64,000 nucleotides of DNA from Rhizobiales bacterium NRL2 (GCA_001664005.1 CP016093.1:4579031-4643030), one strand, 5' to 3'. Shown: positions 8,955-21,169, numbered from the stretch's first letter. Numbers and translations are program-made. The notes: generated from the sequence alone by a model not told the origin.

Positions 8955-9716
8955 ATGCTGAAGGCGCGGGTCATTCCCTGCCTGGACGTCAAGGACGGCC
9001 GGGTGGTCAAGGGCGTCAATTTTGTCGACCTGGTCGACGCCGGCGATCCGGTGGAGCAGGCCACCGTCTACGATGCCGCAGGCGCGGACGAGCTGTGTTT
9101 CCTGGACATCACCGCCAGCCACGAGAAACGCGGCATCCTGCTGGACGTGGTCAGCCGCACCGCCGAATGCTGTTTCATGCCGCTCACCGTCGGCGGCGGC
9201 GTCCGCGAGGTCGCCGACGTGCGTTCGCTGCTGCTGGCCGGCGCCGACAAGGTCTCCATCAACACCGCCGCGGTGCATCGCCCCGAATTCGTCTCGGAGG
9301 CGGCAGAGAAGTTCGGCAGCCAGTGCATCACCGTCGCCATCGACGCCAAGTCGACCGGCGCCGGGAAGTGGGAAATCTTCACCCATGGCGGGCGCAACCC
9401 CACCGGCATCGACGCCGTGGAGTGGGCCCGCGAGATGGAGCGCCGCGGCGCCGGCGAAATCCTGCTCACCTCCATGGACCGCGACGGCGCGAAATCGGGC
9501 TACGACATTCCGCTGACCCGGACGATCTCCGATGCGGTGGGGGTGCCGGTGATCGCTTCCGGCGGAGTCGGAGATCTGGATCATCTGGCCGAGGGCGTCC
9601 TCGACGGCCACGCGTCCGCCGTTCTGGCGGCCTCCATCTTCCATTTCGGAACCTACTCCATCCAGCAGGCCAAGGCCCACATGGCCGCGCGCGGGGTGCC
9701 GGTGCGGCCGGTCTGA
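8955..9716 (+). CDS. hisF: Imidazole glycerol phosphate synthase, cyclase subunit
   Basis: HisF is the cyclase barrel that joins PRFAR with ammonia from HisH. The 253-residue protein begins [20 protein letters not shown], with the catalytic Asp in that motif and the second in [13 protein letters not shown]. The ATG at 8955 matches the conserved family N-terminus; upstream in-frame starts would add an unconserved extension derived from the palindrome. hisE and hisI do not follow; the next gene is convergent. Confidence 0.97.
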   Translation: MLKARVIPCLDVKDGRVVKGVNFVDLVDAGDPVEQATVYDAAGADELCFLDITASHEKRGILLDVVSRTAECCFMPLTVGGGVREVADVRSLLLAGADKVSINTAAVHRPEFVSEAAEKFGSQCITVAIDAKSTGAGKWEIFTHGGRNPTGIDAVEWAREMERRGAGEILLTSMDRDGAKSGYDIPLTRTISDAVGVPVIASGGVGDLDHLAEGVLDGHASAVLAASIFHFGTYSIQQAKAHMAARGVPVRPV

Positions 9717-9732
9717 GCCGCGGAACCCGGTG

Positions 9733-9858
9733 CTAGAGCGCGAAGGCGCCGATCAGCACGAGGCCGACGCAGGCGACGATCAGCGCGGCGACAAAGTAGC
9801 GCCAGTGGCGGGTGATACGCCCCTGACGGGCATCCTGCGGGCGGATGTGGATGGGCAT
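9733..9858 (-). CDS. 41-residue single-pass membrane protein
   Basis: A small open reading frame on the minus strand starts at ATG 9858 behind a purine-rich site (aagaggag, about 8 bases upstream) and encodes 41 residues. A charged N-terminus (HIRPQDARQGRITRHWRY) is followed by one hydrophobic helix (FVAALIVACVGLVLIGAFAL) up to the C-terminus. Codon choice is GC-rich at third positions as in real genes. It converges with hisF and diverges from the L,D-transpeptidase gene. Short proteins of this layout occur in other alphaproteobacteria; function unknown. Confidence 0.6.
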   Translation of the reverse strand: MPIHIRPQDARQGRITRHWRYFVAALIVACVGLVLIGAFAL

Positions 9859-9976
9859 GGCGACGCTCCTCTTGTTCAATCGCTGTGGCGTGCCTTTCTC
9901 GCCACTTCGATCTGGCCTCCGGACCCGGCGCGTTCAAGCGGGACGCAGCCCCTGTTCGCAGCGCGGCCACTGCGGC

Positions 9977-11653
9977 ATGATCGGATCCATGTATCGCGTG
10001 TTCTTTTCCCGGATCCGGATCGGCGGACCCATCGCCGGCCTGCTCGCAGGCTTCGTTCTTTCATTCGCGGCCGTTCAGCCGGCCGCCGCGCAGGCCGCCG
10101 CGGATGACATCGCCGGCGCGCTGACCGGGCTGTTGGAGAGCGGCGCCCCGCCCGGCGCAGAAGACCCGCGGGGGATGGCGCGCGCCGTTCGCGACTTCTA
10201 CCTGGCGCGCTCGGGCCAGCCGCTCTGGTTCGGGACAGGCGCGGGCGGACAGGCCCGTCTGGCGGCGGGGCTCGACGTGCTAGCCAATGCAGGGCGGGAA
10301 GGGCTGGAGCCTCTCGACTACAGGCTTTCGCTGCTCGCGGGAGGGCTGCCCGAAGCGGCGAAGAGCGACGACCCGGCGACGCTGGCCGCCACGGAACTCC
10401 AGGCCACGCTGGGCCTGCTGCGCTATGCGCGCGACGTCTCTGTCGGCCGCACCGGACCGGCCAGGACCGATCCCAACGTCTTCGTCGCCGCAAAGACCTT
10501 CGATCCCGCGCCCGTGCTGAACGCCTTCGCGGACCCGGCGGCGAACCCCGGCGACGTGCTGCGCGCCATGCCGCCGTCCCACCGCGAATATGCCGGGTTG
10601 CGGGACGCGCTCCGGCGCTACGCGGAACTGCGGGGCGAACCGCGCCGGGTGGACGAAGGGCCGGCGCTGAAGCCCGGCATGCGCGATCCCAGGGTGGCCC
10701 AGATGCGCACCCGGCTCGCCTTCTTCGGCGATCTCGGCGCCACCGGGGCGGAAACCGATCCGGAACTCTACACGCCTCTGCTGACCCAGGCGGTCAGGCG
10801 GTTCCAGACCCGCCACGGCTTGGAGACCGACGCCATCGCCGGTGCGCAGACGCTGGGTGCGCTGAACGTCTCGAAGTCCGAGCGGCTGCACACGATTCGC
10901 CTCAACATGGAACGCTGGCGCTGGCTGCCGCACGAACTGGGCGAGCGTTTCGTGCTGGTCAACATCGCCGGCTTTCAGGCCGAGATGGTGGAGGATGGCC
11001 GGGTTGTGGACCAGATGCGGGCGGTCGTCGGCCGCACCTACCGCATGACGCCGGTGTTCTCCGACCGCATTTCCTATGTCGAGGTCAATCCGACGTGGAC
11101 GGTACCGCCGAAGATCGCGCGCAAGGACCTGCTGCCCAAGATCATGGCCGATCCGGGCTATCTGGCGGAAGGCGGCTACGAGGTCTTCGCCGGCTGGGGC
11201 GAGGGTGCGGCGCGGCTCGACCCGTCGAGCATCGACTGGAGCCGCTACGGCGAAGGCAATTTCCCCTTCCGGCTGCGCCAGACGCCCGGGCCGAAGAACG
11301 CGCTGGGCGAGGTCAAGGTGATGTTCCCGAACCGCTTCGACGTCTACCTGCACGACACGCCGGCGCGGGAACTGTTCCAGCGAAGCGTGCGCGCCTATTC
11401 GTCGGGCTGTATCCGGCTGGAGCGCCCCTTCGACATGGTGAACTGGCTGATGAACGTGACCGGCGGTCCCGGTCCCGGCGAGATCGACAGCCTGAGGGAA
11501 AGCCGGAAGACCGCGGTGGTCGGCCTGCCCGAGACCGTGCCGGTGCACCTCATCTACGCGACCGCGTGGACCTCCCCGGGCGGCAATGTCCATTTCCGCC
11601 ACGACATCTACAACCGCGACCGCTTGCTGAACCGCAGCTTGCAGGCGCGTTAA
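9977..11653 (+). CDS. L,D-transpeptidase, YcbB/LdtD type
   Basis: This periplasmic enzyme makes 3-3 cross-links in peptidoglycan. The 558-residue protein has a Sec signal ending in FAAVQPAAAQA, an N-terminal scaffold domain, a PG_binding_1 domain (about residues 230-300, DAIAGAQTLGALNV) and a C-terminal YkuD domain. The catalytic Cys is Cys478 in RAYSSGCIRLERP, preceded by the conserved His in YLHDTPARELF. Start 9977 is chosen; ATG 9989 is equally possible and neither has a strong ribosome-binding site. The YcbK-like peptidase gene follows, the same order as ldtD-mepK in Escherichia coli. Confidence 0.92.
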   Translation: MIGSMYRVFFSRIRIGGPIAGLLAGFVLSFAAVQPAAAQAAADDIAGALTGLLESGAPPGAEDPRGMARAVRDFYLARSGQPLWFGTGAGGQARLAAGLDVLANAGREGLEPLDYRLSLLAGGLPEAAKSDDPATLAATELQATLGLLRYARDVSVGRTGPARTDPNVFVAAKTFDPAPVLNAFADPAANPGDVLRAMPPSHREYAGLRDALRRYAELRGEPRRVDEGPALKPGMRDPRVAQMRTRLAFFGDLGATGAETDPELYTPLLTQAVRRFQTRHGLETDAIAGAQTLGALNVSKSERLHTIRLNMERWRWLPHELGERFVLVNIAGFQAEMVEDGRVVDQMRAVVGRTYRMTPVFSDRISYVEVNPTWTVPPKIARKDLLPKIMADPGYLAEGGYEVFAGWGEGAARLDPSSIDWSRYGEGNFPFRLRQTPGPKNALGEVKVMFPNRFDVYLHDTPARELFQRSVRAYSSGCIRLERPFDMVNWLMNVTGGPGPGEIDSLRESRKTAVVGLPETVPVHLIYATAWTSPGGNVHFRHDIYNRDRLLNRSLQAR

Positions 11654-11760
11654 CCAGAAATTCGGAAGCGCGTGTTGCAGTGGAAACCGGGTTGACGCCG
11701 CGGTCGGGCAATGGCCTTCTGTCGGCGTCGCAGTAGCATGTCATACGTGAAGGAAACTGG

Positions 11761-12348
11761 ATGAACGACACCCACGATGGGGACGTCCGCGATGTCCCTC
11801 GTGCGTCGGCCATGGGCCGGCGCCTGTTTCTCACCGGCCTTGGCGCAGCCGCGCTCACCGCGGGTTTCGGCCTGCCGTCAGGCGAAGCCCTGGCGGCCCA
11901 GCCCGTGGCCCGGAGCCTCAGCTTCAACAACCTCCATACCGGCGAACGCCTGAAGACGGTATTCCAGGAACATGGCCAGTTCGATCCCGCCGCCCTGGGC
12001 GAGATCAACCATCTTCTGCGCGATCACCGCACCGGCGACGTCGAGGACATCGATCCCCGGCTGCTCGTCCTGCTCAGCGATCTCAGGCACAAGCTGGGCA
12101 GCAAGTCGCCATTCCAGGTGATCTCCGGCTACCGCTCGCCCAAGACCAACGCCATGCTCGCTTCCAACAGCAACGGCGTGGCCAAGAAGAGCTATCACAT
12201 GCGGGGCATGGCCATCGACTGCTACCTGCCCGACGTCGATCTGCGGAAGCTGCACAAGGCGGCCCTGCAGCAGCGCGGCGGCGGGGTCGGTCTCTACGCC
12301 AGGTCCGGCTTCGTGCACCTCGACGTGGGCCGCGTCCGCTCCTGGTAG
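11761..12348 (+). CDS. YcbK/MepK-type DUF882 peptidase
   Basis: A 195-residue M15-like (DUF882) protein with a twin-arginine-like signal (MGRRLFLTGLGAAALTAGF). In E. coli, MepK cuts 3-3 cross-links made by L,D-transpeptidases. The zinc and active-site motifs are visible: SGYRSPKTNAML, SYHMRGMAIDCYLP (His and Asp) and the C-terminal GFVHLDVGRVRSW (His). The gene sits directly after the L,D-transpeptidase gene, so making and cutting of 3-3 links are probably expressed together. A strong terminator follows. Confidence 0.92.
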   Translation: MNDTHDGDVRDVPRASAMGRRLFLTGLGAAALTAGFGLPSGEALAAQPVARSLSFNNLHTGERLKTVFQEHGQFDPAALGEINHLLRDHRTGDVEDIDPRLLVLLSDLRHKLGSKSPFQVISGYRSPKTNAMLASNSNGVAKKSYHMRGMAIDCYLPDVDLRKLHKAALQQRGGGVGLYARSGFVHLDVGRVRSW

Positions 12349-12382
12349 GGGCGCCCGCAGCCGAACGGTAACCAGAAATCAG

Positions 12383-12420
12383 ACGCCGCCGGCGCCCGGG
12401 CGCCGGCGGCGTTTTCGTTT
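12383..12420. terminator. Rho-independent terminator
   Basis: A perfect 30-base GC palindrome (12383-12412, centre GCCCGGGC) is followed by TTTCGTTT. It ends the L,D-transpeptidase/YcbK unit and lies 20 bases from the 3' end of the convergent katG, so it may serve mainly the plus strand. Confidence 0.85.
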
Positions 12421-12439
12421 CCGGGCGCAGACGCGCCGC

Positions 12440-14649
<2,210 letters not shown>

Positions 14650-14716
14650 CTACCTTGTCGGGGCGCTTCCGCAGGACCGCCGCATCGCCTTGGATACGTC
14701 CCGAACATTGCCCTAG

Positions 14717-14733
14717 TTTAGAATATTTCTAAA
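14717..14733. promoter_or_regulatory. Irr/Fur-superfamily-like box between katG and napE
   Basis: TTTAGAA-TAT-TTCTAAA is a perfect 7-3-7 dyad in an AT-rich patch, 92 bases upstream of the katG start. It resembles the iron control element bound by Irr in alphaproteobacteria and related Fur/PerR sites. The 284-base gap (14626-14909) is divergent; the remaining part holds no gene and no clear FNR box, so the nap promoter is not defined. Confidence 0.65.
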
Positions 14734-14909
14734 ATATTTCATAGCGATTTCTCTTCATCACCGGCAATCGTCCGACGATTTGCGCTGGAACAAATGGCTG
14801 ATCGACGGACCAGCCAGAGTTCCGCTGCGGCTGTCGGACGCGCTTGCTTTCGGGCGCACAACCGGTCAGCATCCGCATCAGCGGCAATAACAATCAGGGG
14901 GGTCGCCCC

Positions 14910-15104
14910 ATGAGTGACAATAATACCGCCGTCGATGATGAATTCGACCGCCCGGCGGATCGGCGCAGGGCTGAAATCCGAACCTTTCTGTTCACCACTT
15001 TTGTCGTGATTCCAGCGCTTGCGGTGGCTTTTGTGGGCGCCTACGGCTTTGTCGTCTGGATTTCCCAGATGTTTTTCGGACCGCCTGGGCCACCTGGCAG
15101 CTGA
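14910..15104 (+). CDS. napE: Periplasmic nitrate reductase accessory protein NapE
   Basis: NapE is a small single-pass inner-membrane protein of unknown exact role found in nap operons. The 64-residue product has the typical RRAEIRTFLFTTFVVIPALA start of the helix and a C-terminal GPPGPPG tail. ATG 14910 is chosen because of the upstream ggggggt site and family length; an upstream ATG at 14844 would add 22 unconserved residues. It is the first gene of napEFDABC. Confidence 0.92.
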   Translation: MSDNNTAVDDEFDRPADRRRAEIRTFLFTTFVVIPALAVAFVGAYGFVVWISQMFFGPPGPPGS

Positions 15105-15119
15105 TCGGGGGAACGTGCC

Positions 15120-15638
15120 ATGCCAGCCAACCCCCAGCCGCCGGACCGGAGCCGACGCGCCTTCCTGCGCGGCCGCAGCCGCCCGGTGCCATCACCCGTG
15201 CGCCCGCCATGGACGGACGAGACACGGCTGGCCCGCGCCTGCACGCGCTGCGAGGCCTGCATCGAGGCCTGTCCGGAGGGCATCCTGTTCAACGGCGAAG
15301 GCGGCTATCCGGCGGTGAACTTCCGGCAGGGCGCCGGCGCCTGCACCTTCTGCGCCGCCTGCGCGGAGGCCTGCCCGGAACCGGTCTTTGCCGAGACCGG
15401 AACGGCGCCATGGCGGCTGAGCGTGACGATCGACAGCGGCGCCTGCCTGGCCCATCGCGGCGTCCATTGCGAGACCTGCCGCGATGCCTGCGAGCCGGCA
15501 GCGATCCGCTTCGCGCCGCGCATCGGCGGGCCGTCGACGCCGATCGTGAACACCGACCGCTGCAACGGCTGCGGCGCCTGCGCCGGCGTCTGTCCCGCCG
15601 AAGCCGTACGCATCACGCCCGGGGAGGCGCTGCGATGA
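15120..15638 (+). CDS. napF: Ferredoxin-type protein NapF
   Basis: NapF is a cytoplasmic iron-sulfur protein thought to help load or mature NapA before Tat export. The 172-residue protein has an N-terminal RSRRAFLRG-like stretch and four Cys clusters for [4Fe-4S] centres, among them [27 protein letters not shown] and [14 protein letters not shown]. The stop overlaps the napD start by four bases. Confidence 0.95.
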   Translation: MPANPQPPDRSRRAFLRGRSRPVPSPVRPPWTDETRLARACTRCEACIEACPEGILFNGEGGYPAVNFRQGAGACTFCAACAEACPEPVFAETGTAPWRLSVTIDSGACLAHRGVHCETCRDACEPAAIRFAPRIGGPSTPIVNTDRCNGCGACAGVCPAEAVRITPGEALR

Positions 15639-15910
15639 CCGCCACCGTTCATATCTCCAGCCTGGTCGTGCAGTGCCGGCCGGAAAGGCTGGGCGACGTC
15701 CGTGCCGCCATCGCCGCCGAGCCCGGCGCCGAAATCCACGCCGACGATCCGGCGGGCAAGCTCGTCGTGGTCGTGGAGACCGCCACCGAGGGGGCGATCA
15801 CCGACCTGTCCTACCGCCTCGGCCACACCGACGGCGTCCTGAGCTGCAACCTCGTCTACCACGCCGTCGACGACGGCGAGGCCGCGCCTTTCCAGGGGAG
15901 TTCAGCATGA
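15635..15910 (+). CDS. napD: NapA signal-peptide-binding chaperone NapD
   Basis: NapD binds the Tat signal of NapA and delays export until the cofactor is inserted. The 91-residue product begins [19 protein letters not shown], a typical NapD N-terminus, and has the ferredoxin-like fold pattern ending in [15 protein letters not shown] 15635 overlaps the napF stop and its own stop overlaps the napA start (ATGA), so all three are probably co-translated. Confidence 0.93.
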   Translation: MTATVHISSLVVQCRPERLGDVRAAIAAEPGAEIHADDPAGKLVVVVETATEGAITDLSYRLGHTDGVLSCNLVYHAVDDGEAAPFQGSSA

Positions 15911-18411
15911 ACGAGTTCAATATCACCCGACGTTCCGTGCTCAAGGCGCAGGCGGCCGCGACCGCCGCCGCGGCCGCTGGCATCGCCCTGCCGGCCGGCG
16001 CGCAGAACCTGGTCACCGAACGCGAGAAGACGGACCTCAAATGGTCGAAGGCGCCCTGCCGGTTCTGCGGCACCGGCTGCTCGGTCATGGTCGCGACCAA
16101 GGACAACCACGTCGTCGCCACCCATGGCGACGTGAAGTCCGAGGTCAACCGCGGCCTGAACTGCGTGAAGGGCTATTTTCTGTCCAAGATCATGTACGGC
16201 ACGGACCGGCTGACCAAGCCGCTGCTGCGCATGCGGAGCGGCCAGTACGCCAAGGACGGTGAGTTCACGGAAGTGAGCTGGGATACCGCCTTCGACGTCA
16301 TGGCCGAGAAGTTCAAGGCCGCGCTGAAGGACAAGGGGCCCACCGCCGTCGGCATGTTCGGTTCCGGCCAGTGGACGGTGTGGGAGGGCTACGCCGCAGC
16401 CAAGCTCTACAAGGCCGGCTTCCGCTCCAACAACATCGATCCCAACGCCCGGCACTGCATGGCCTCCGCCGTCGGCGGGTTCATGCGCACCTTCGGCATG
16501 GACGAGCCCATGGGCTGCTATGACGACATCGAGGCGGCGGACGCGTTCTTCCTCTGGGGCTCCAACATGGCGGAGATGCACCCGATCCTGTGGACACGGG
16601 TGACCGACCGCCGGCTCAGCGCGCCGCACGTGAAGGTGGGCGTGCTGTCGACCTTCGAGCACCGCTCCTTCGACCTTGCCGACATTCCGATGGTCTTCAC
16701 GCCGCACACCGACCTTGTGCTGCTGAATTTCATCGCCAACCACATCATCCAGACCGGGCGGGTGAACGAGGACTTCGTCGGCCGCCACACCATCTTCCGG
16801 CGCGGCAATACCAGCATCGGCTACGGCCTCCGGCCCGAGCACGCGCTGGAAAAGGCCGCGATGAACGCCGACGCGCCGTCGGGCTCCACGGACATGACCT
16901 TCGAGGAGTACCGGGACTTCGTCGCCGACTACACGCTGGAGAAGGCGCACGAGATGTCCGGCGTGCCGAAGGAACGGCTGCTGGAGATGGCGGAGCTCTA
17001 CGCCGACCCGGACGTGAAGGTCACGTCCTTCTGGACCATGGGTTTCAACCAGCACACCCGCGGCGTCTGGGCCAACAACCTGATCTACAACATCCACCTG
17101 CTGACCGGGAAGATCGCCACGCCGGGCAACAGCCCGTTCTCGCTGACCGGCCAGCCCTCGGCCTGCGGCACGGCGCGCGAGGTCGGCACCTTCTCCCACC
17201 GCCTGCCGGCGGACATGGTGGTGATGAACCCCGCGCACAGACAGTACGCGGAGAAGATCTGGAAGCTGCCCGACGGCACGATCCCGGCGGAGCCCGGCTA
17301 CCACGCCGTGCTGCAGAACCGGATGCTGAAGGACGGCAAGCTCAACGCCTACTGGGTGCAGGTGAACAACAACATGCAGGCGGCGCCCAACATGATGGAG
17401 GAGACGCTGCCGGGCTACCGCAACCCGGAGAACTTCATCGTCGTCTCCGACGCCTATCCGACGGTCACCGCCCAGGCTGCCGACCTGATCCTGCCCACCG
17501 CCATGTGGGTGGAGAAGGAGGGCGCCTACGGCAACGCCGAGCGGCGCACCCAGTTCTGGCGCCAGCTGGTCGATGCGCCGGGCGAGTCGCGCTCTGACCT
17601 CTGGCAGGTGGTCGAGTTCTCCAAACGCTTCTCGATGGAAGAGGTCTGGCCCGAGGAGTTGCTGGCCCAGGCCCCGGAATACCGTGGCAAGACGCTTTAT
17701 GATGTCCTGTTCGCCAACGGCCAGGTGGACGCCTATCCGCTGTCCGAAACGGCCGGAGACTACGCCAATGACGAGGCGGAGGCGTTCGGCTTCTACATCC
17801 AGAAGGGCCTGTTCGAGGAATACGCCCGCTTCGGCCGCGGCAAGGCCCACGACCTGGCGGACTTCGACACCTATCACGAGGTACGCGGCCTGCGCTGGCC
17901 GGTGGTCGACGGCCAGGAAACCCGCTGGCGCTACCGCGAGGGGACCGACCCCTATGTCGAGCCCGGCGCCGGCTTCCAGTTCTACGGCTATCCCGACGGG
18001 CGGGCGCGGATCTTCGCCCTGCCCTACGAACCACCGGCGGAGAGCCCGGACGCGGATTATCCGATCTGGCTGTCGACGGGCCGCGTGCTGGAGCACTGGC
18101 ATTCGGGGTCGATGACCCGGCGGGTGCCGGAACTGCACAAGGCCGTGCCCAACGCGCTCTGCTACATGCACATCGACGACGCGCGCGAGATGGGCCTGCG
18201 CCGCGGCGACGAGATCAGGGTGGTCTCCCGCCGGGGCAGCATCCGCACGCGGGTCGAGACCAAGGGCCGCAACCGCCCGCCCAGGGGCCTTGTCTTCGTG
18301 CCGTGGTTCGACGCCAGCCAGCTCATCAACAAGGTCACGCTGGACGCCACGGACCCGATCTCGAAACAGACCGACTTCAAGAAGTGCGCCGTCAGGATCG
18401 AGAAGGTCTGA
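15907..18411 (+). CDS. napA: Periplasmic nitrate reductase catalytic subunit NapA
   Basis: NapA reduces nitrate to nitrite in the periplasm using a bis-MGD molybdenum centre and one [4Fe-4S] cluster. The 834-residue protein has a Tat signal ([18 protein letters not shown]), the cluster motif [12 protein letters not shown] with the fourth Cys in GLNCVKGY, and the molybdenum-binding Cys184 in [13 protein letters not shown]. The C-terminal MGD-binding domain is complete. Its length is standard. Electrons come from NapB and NapC encoded next. Confidence 0.98.
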   Translation: MNEFNITRRSVLKAQAAATAAAAAGIALPAGAQNLVTEREKTDLKWSKAPCRFCGTGCSVMVATKDNHVVATHGDVKSEVNRGLNCVKGYFLSKIMYGTDRLTKPLLRMRSGQYAKDGEFTEVSWDTAFDVMAEKFKAALKDKGPTAVGMFGSGQWTVWEGYAAAKLYKAGFRSNNIDPNARHCMASAVGGFMRTFGMDEPMGCYDDIEAADAFFLWGSNMAEMHPILWTRVTDRRLSAPHVKVGVLSTFEHRSFDLADIPMVFTPHTDLVLLNFIANHIIQTGRVNEDFVGRHTIFRRGNTSIGYGLRPEHALEKAAMNADAPSGSTDMTFEEYRDFVADYTLEKAHEMSGVPKERLLEMAELYADPDVKVTSFWTMGFNQHTRGVWANNLIYNIHLLTGKIATPGNSPFSLTGQPSACGTAREVGTFSHRLPADMVVMNPAHRQYAEKIWKLPDGTIPAEPGYHAVLQNRMLKDGKLNAYWVQVNNNMQAAPNMMEETLPGYRNPENFIVVSDAYPTVTAQAADLILPTAMWVEKEGAYGNAERRTQFWRQLVDAPGESRSDLWQVVEFSKRFSMEEVWPEELLAQAPEYRGKTLYDVLFANGQVDAYPLSETAGDYANDEAEAFGFYIQKGLFEEYARFGRGKAHDLADFDTYHEVRGLRWPVVDGQETRWRYREGTDPYVEPGAGFQFYGYPDGRARIFALPYEPPAESPDADYPIWLSTGRVLEHWHSGSMTRRVPELHKAVPNALCYMHIDDAREMGLRRGDEIRVVSRRGSIRTRVETKGRNRPPRGLVFVPWFDASQLINKVTLDATDPISKQTDFKKCAVRIEKV

Positions 18412-18437
18412 GCGTGCGCGCAAGGGAGGACAAGCAC

Positions 18438-18926
18438 ATGCCGAAGCGCATCGCGATGATTGCCGCCGCCCTGCTGGCGCTGGCGGCCGCGCCGCTGCTG
18501 GCCCAGCAGCTGGCCACCGACGTCGACCCGGCGGCTGCGCTCAAGGGGCTGCGCGGTCCGGCCGCGCTGTCCCAGCACAACGAGGCCCCGATGATGATGC
18601 AGCTGGAGGACGGCGCGGAGCGGCGGGTCCGAAACTACCCGGAGCAGCCGCCGACCATTCCGCACGACATCGACGGCTACCAGGTCGACCTCAACGCCAA
18701 CAAGTGCCTGTCCTGCCACGCCAGGACCCGCACGGGCGAGAGCGGGGCGCCCATGGTTTCGGTCACCCACTTCATGGACCGCGACGGGCAGTTTCTCGCC
18801 GCCGTTTCGCCGCGTCGCTATTTCTGCACCCAGTGTCATGTGCCCCAGCACCGGGTCGCCGAAGAGGTCGGCAACAGCTTCGTCGACATAGACAGCCTGA
18901 TCGCGCCCCGCGCGGGCCGGCAATAG
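18438..18926 (+). CDS. napB: Dihaem cytochrome c NapB
   Basis: NapB is the small periplasmic subunit passing electrons from NapC to NapA. The 162-residue protein has a Sec signal (AALLALAAAPLLAQQ) and two haem motifs, CLSCH and CTQCH. The ATG at 18438 follows a clear gggagga site 9 bases upstream; longer in-frame starts lie inside napA. It is 26 bases after the napA stop. Confidence 0.96.
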   Translation: MPKRIAMIAAALLALAAAPLLAQQLATDVDPAAALKGLRGPAALSQHNEAPMMMQLEDGAERRVRNYPEQPPTIPHDIDGYQVDLNANKCLSCHARTRTGESGAPMVSVTHFMDRDGQFLAAVSPRRYFCTQCHVPQHRVAEEVGNSFVDIDSLIAPRAGRQ

Positions 18927-18938
18927 GCGGAGGTCGGG

Positions 18939-19538
18939 ATGCGCAAACTGCTTCACTGGCTGCGGCTCTACTGGCGCACGCTCTGGCGGGCGCCGCTGCA
19001 CCTCAGCCTGGGCGCGGTCACCCTCGCCGGCTTCGCTGCGGGCGTGATCTTCTGGGGCGGCTTCAACACGGCGCTGGAGGTGACCAACACCGAGGAGTTC
19101 TGCGTCTCATGCCACGAGATGGAGAACAACGTCTTCAACGAGCTGAAGAGCACGGTCCACTTCTCCAACGCCTCGGGCGTGCGCGCGACCTGCCCCGACT
19201 GTCACGTGCCGCACGACTGGACCGACAAGATCGCGCGCAAGATGCAGGCTTCCAAGGAAGTCTGGGGCCATCTCTTCGGCACCATCGACACGCGCGAGAA
19301 GTTCCTGGAGGAGCGCCTGCGGCTGGCCAAGCACGAATGGCACCGGCTGAAGGAGAACGATTCGCTGGAATGCCGCAACTGCCACAGCGAGGAGTCGATG
19401 GACCTGACCCGGCAGAGCCCGCGCGCGGCCGAGGCCCATCGCGAGCGCCTGATTACCGGGGCGAAGACGTGCATCGACTGCCACAAGGGGATCGCTCACG
19501 AACTGCCCAACATGGCCGGCGTCGAGGGCTGGCAGTAG
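18939..19538 (+). CDS. napC: Tetrahaem cytochrome c NapC
   Basis: NapC is a membrane-anchored quinol dehydrogenase of the NapC/NirT family that feeds NapB. The 199-residue product has one N-terminal membrane helix ([20 protein letters not shown]) and four haem motifs: CVSCH, CPDCH, CRNCH and CIDCH. It ends the napEFDABC operon; napG and napH are absent, so NapC is the only local quinol route. Confidence 0.96.
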   Translation: MRKLLHWLRLYWRTLWRAPLHLSLGAVTLAGFAAGVIFWGGFNTALEVTNTEEFCVSCHEMENNVFNELKSTVHFSNASGVRATCPDCHVPHDWTDKIARKMQASKEVWGHLFGTIDTREKFLEERLRLAKHEWHRLKENDSLECRNCHSEESMDLTRQSPRAAEAHRERLITGAKTCIDCHKGIAHELPNMAGVEGWQ

Positions 19539-19610
19539 GGTCAGCCTTCCGGCGCGGATGAAACTGTTCTAGCTTCCTCCCCCGCAATCGCAGAGGGGGG
19601 AATCGAGGGC

Positions 19611-20603
19611 ATGGACGGCATTCTGGACGAGGTGACATTCCGGCAGGTGCCGACGAACGGGATCGAGCTGCGCGTCGCCACGCTGGGCGACGGGCCGCTG
19701 GTGCTCATGGTCCACGGCTTCCCCGAGAGCTGGTATTCCTGGCGTCATCAGATGAAGCCGATCGCGGAGCTGGGCTTCACGGCGGCGGCGGTGGACGTGC
19801 GCGGCTATGGCGGCAGCGACAAGCCCCACCCGGTCGAGGCCTACCGCCTGGAGGAGATCACCGCCGACATCGCCGGCGTCGCCGACGCCCTGGGCGGCGG
19901 CAGCGCCATCCTGATCGGCCACGACTGGGGCGCGCCGATCGTCTGGAATACCGCGCTGCTCCATCCGGAGAAGATCCGCGGCGTGGCCGGGCTGTCGGTG
20001 CCCTACATGCCCATGGGGGAGCGGTCGTTCATCGACGTCGTCCGCGCCGCCTTCACCGACCGCGGGCGCTTCTTCTACCAGGTCTATTTCCAGGACGAGG
20101 GCGTGGCGGAAGCCGAGCTGGAGGCGGACGTCCGCGCCAGTCTGCGCCGCTTCTGTTACGCCATTTCCGGCGATGCGCCGGACGGCACCTGGCCGGTCGA
20201 CAAGCCGCACGGCGCGGCGCTGCTGGAGCGCCTGCCCGACCCGGACCCCTTCCCCGCCTGGCTGACGGACGCGGACATCGACTACTACGTGGCCGAGTTC
20301 GAGCGTTCCGGCTTTCGCGGGCCGCTCAACCGCTACCGGAACCACCGCGCCGACCATGCCTTCCTCAGACCGCACGCGAAGACGCCGATCGTCCAGCCAT
20401 CGCTGTTCATCGGCGGCACCCGCGACCTGGTTCTGAAGATGCTGCCCGGCGTCGACATGGTGGCGATGATGCGGCCGAACCTGCCCGGCCTGCGCGGTGC
20501 CCGCCTGCTGGACGGCATCGGCCACTGGACCCAGCAGGAGGCGCCGGACGAGGTCAACGAACTGCTCACCGGCTGGCTGAAGGGGTTCCGGGCCGCCGAA
20601 TGA
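19611..20603 (+). CDS. Epoxide hydrolase-like alpha/beta hydrolase
   Basis: The 330-residue protein fits soluble epoxide hydrolases. The oxyanion motif is HGFPESWYSW, the nucleophile elbow is GHDWGAPIVW (Asp nucleophile) and the catalytic His is in GIGHWTQQEAPDEV. A cap-domain stretch DYYVAEFERSGFRGPLNRYR provides Tyr candidates for epoxide activation. Dehalogenase activity is an alternative. The start at 19611 follows a gggggga-rich leader. Its stop overlaps the next gene's start (ATGA). Confidence 0.88.
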   Translation: MDGILDEVTFRQVPTNGIELRVATLGDGPLVLMVHGFPESWYSWRHQMKPIAELGFTAAAVDVRGYGGSDKPHPVEAYRLEEITADIAGVADALGGGSAILIGHDWGAPIVWNTALLHPEKIRGVAGLSVPYMPMGERSFIDVVRAAFTDRGRFFYQVYFQDEGVAEAELEADVRASLRRFCYAISGDAPDGTWPVDKPHGAALLERLPDPDPFPAWLTDADIDYYVAEFERSGFRGPLNRYRNHRADHAFLRPHAKTPIVQPSLFIGGTRDLVLKMLPGVDMVAMMRPNLPGLRGARLLDGIGHWTQQEAPDEVNELLTGWLKGFRAAE

Positions 20604-21151
20604 CCCGCCCGAAGGCCTATCTCGCCGGACCCGACGTGTTTCTGCCGGACGCACGCCGGGCGCTGGCCATCAAGGCGGACATCTGCCGCGCCGCGGGGCT
20701 GGAACCGCTGCCGCCGGTGGACGGGGAGAGCGCCGGCGACGCCGCCGACCCGCCGGCCCGGGCGGGCGCCATCGCTCGGGGCAACGAGGCGCTGTTGGAC
20801 CGCGCCGACCTGATCGTCGCCGACTTCACGCCGTTCCGCGGGCCGGGGATGGACGCGGGCACGGCCTTCGAAGTCGGCTACATGCGCGCCCTGGGCAAAC
20901 TCGTCTTCGCCTATACCAACCTGCCCGGCGCCTACATGGAGCGCGTGCAGGAACTCGGCCTGATCGGGCCGGACGGGATCCGCGACCGGGACATGTTGCT
21001 GATCGAGGATTTCGGCCTGGCCGAGAATCTGATGCTGGCGACAGTGGCGAGGGGCGGCGTCTTCGCCCCGGCGGCGCGGCCCGCCGACATCCGCCGCGAC
21101 CTGGAGAGCTTCCGCCTCGCGGTCGCCGCGGCCGCCGAGATGCTGGCGTGA
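20600..21151 (+). CDS. Nucleoside 2-deoxyribosyltransferase-like protein
   Basis: The 183-residue product resembles nucleoside 2-deoxyribosyltransferases, which swap bases on deoxynucleosides. Motifs are KAYLAGPDVFLPDA at the N-terminus, RADLIVADFTPFRGPGMDAGTAFEVGYMRA in the middle (split reading: ADFTPFRG and the Glu in TAFEVGYM is the expected nucleophile). It overlaps the hydrolase stop by four bases and converges with the coiled-coil gene 18 bases away. A biological link to the hydrolase is not obvious. Confidence 0.85.
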   Translation: MTRPKAYLAGPDVFLPDARRALAIKADICRAAGLEPLPPVDGESAGDAADPPARAGAIARGNEALLDRADLIVADFTPFRGPGMDAGTAFEVGYMRALGKLVFAYTNLPGAYMERVQELGLIGPDGIRDRDMLLIEDFGLAENLMLATVARGGVFAPAARPADIRRDLESFRLAVAAAAEMLA

Positions 21152-21169
21152 GCCGGGACGTCCGAAGCC

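Noticed and set aside
14734-14909. FNR or NsrR site for the nap operon
   Set aside because: No TTGAT-N4-ATCAA-like sequence could be found by eye in the leader.
15856-18423. An 855-residue open frame antisense to napA
   Set aside because: It is a GC-rich shadow of napA with no conserved motif; similar long antisense frames lie opposite 22201-24450, 26770-29358 and 32797-35043.
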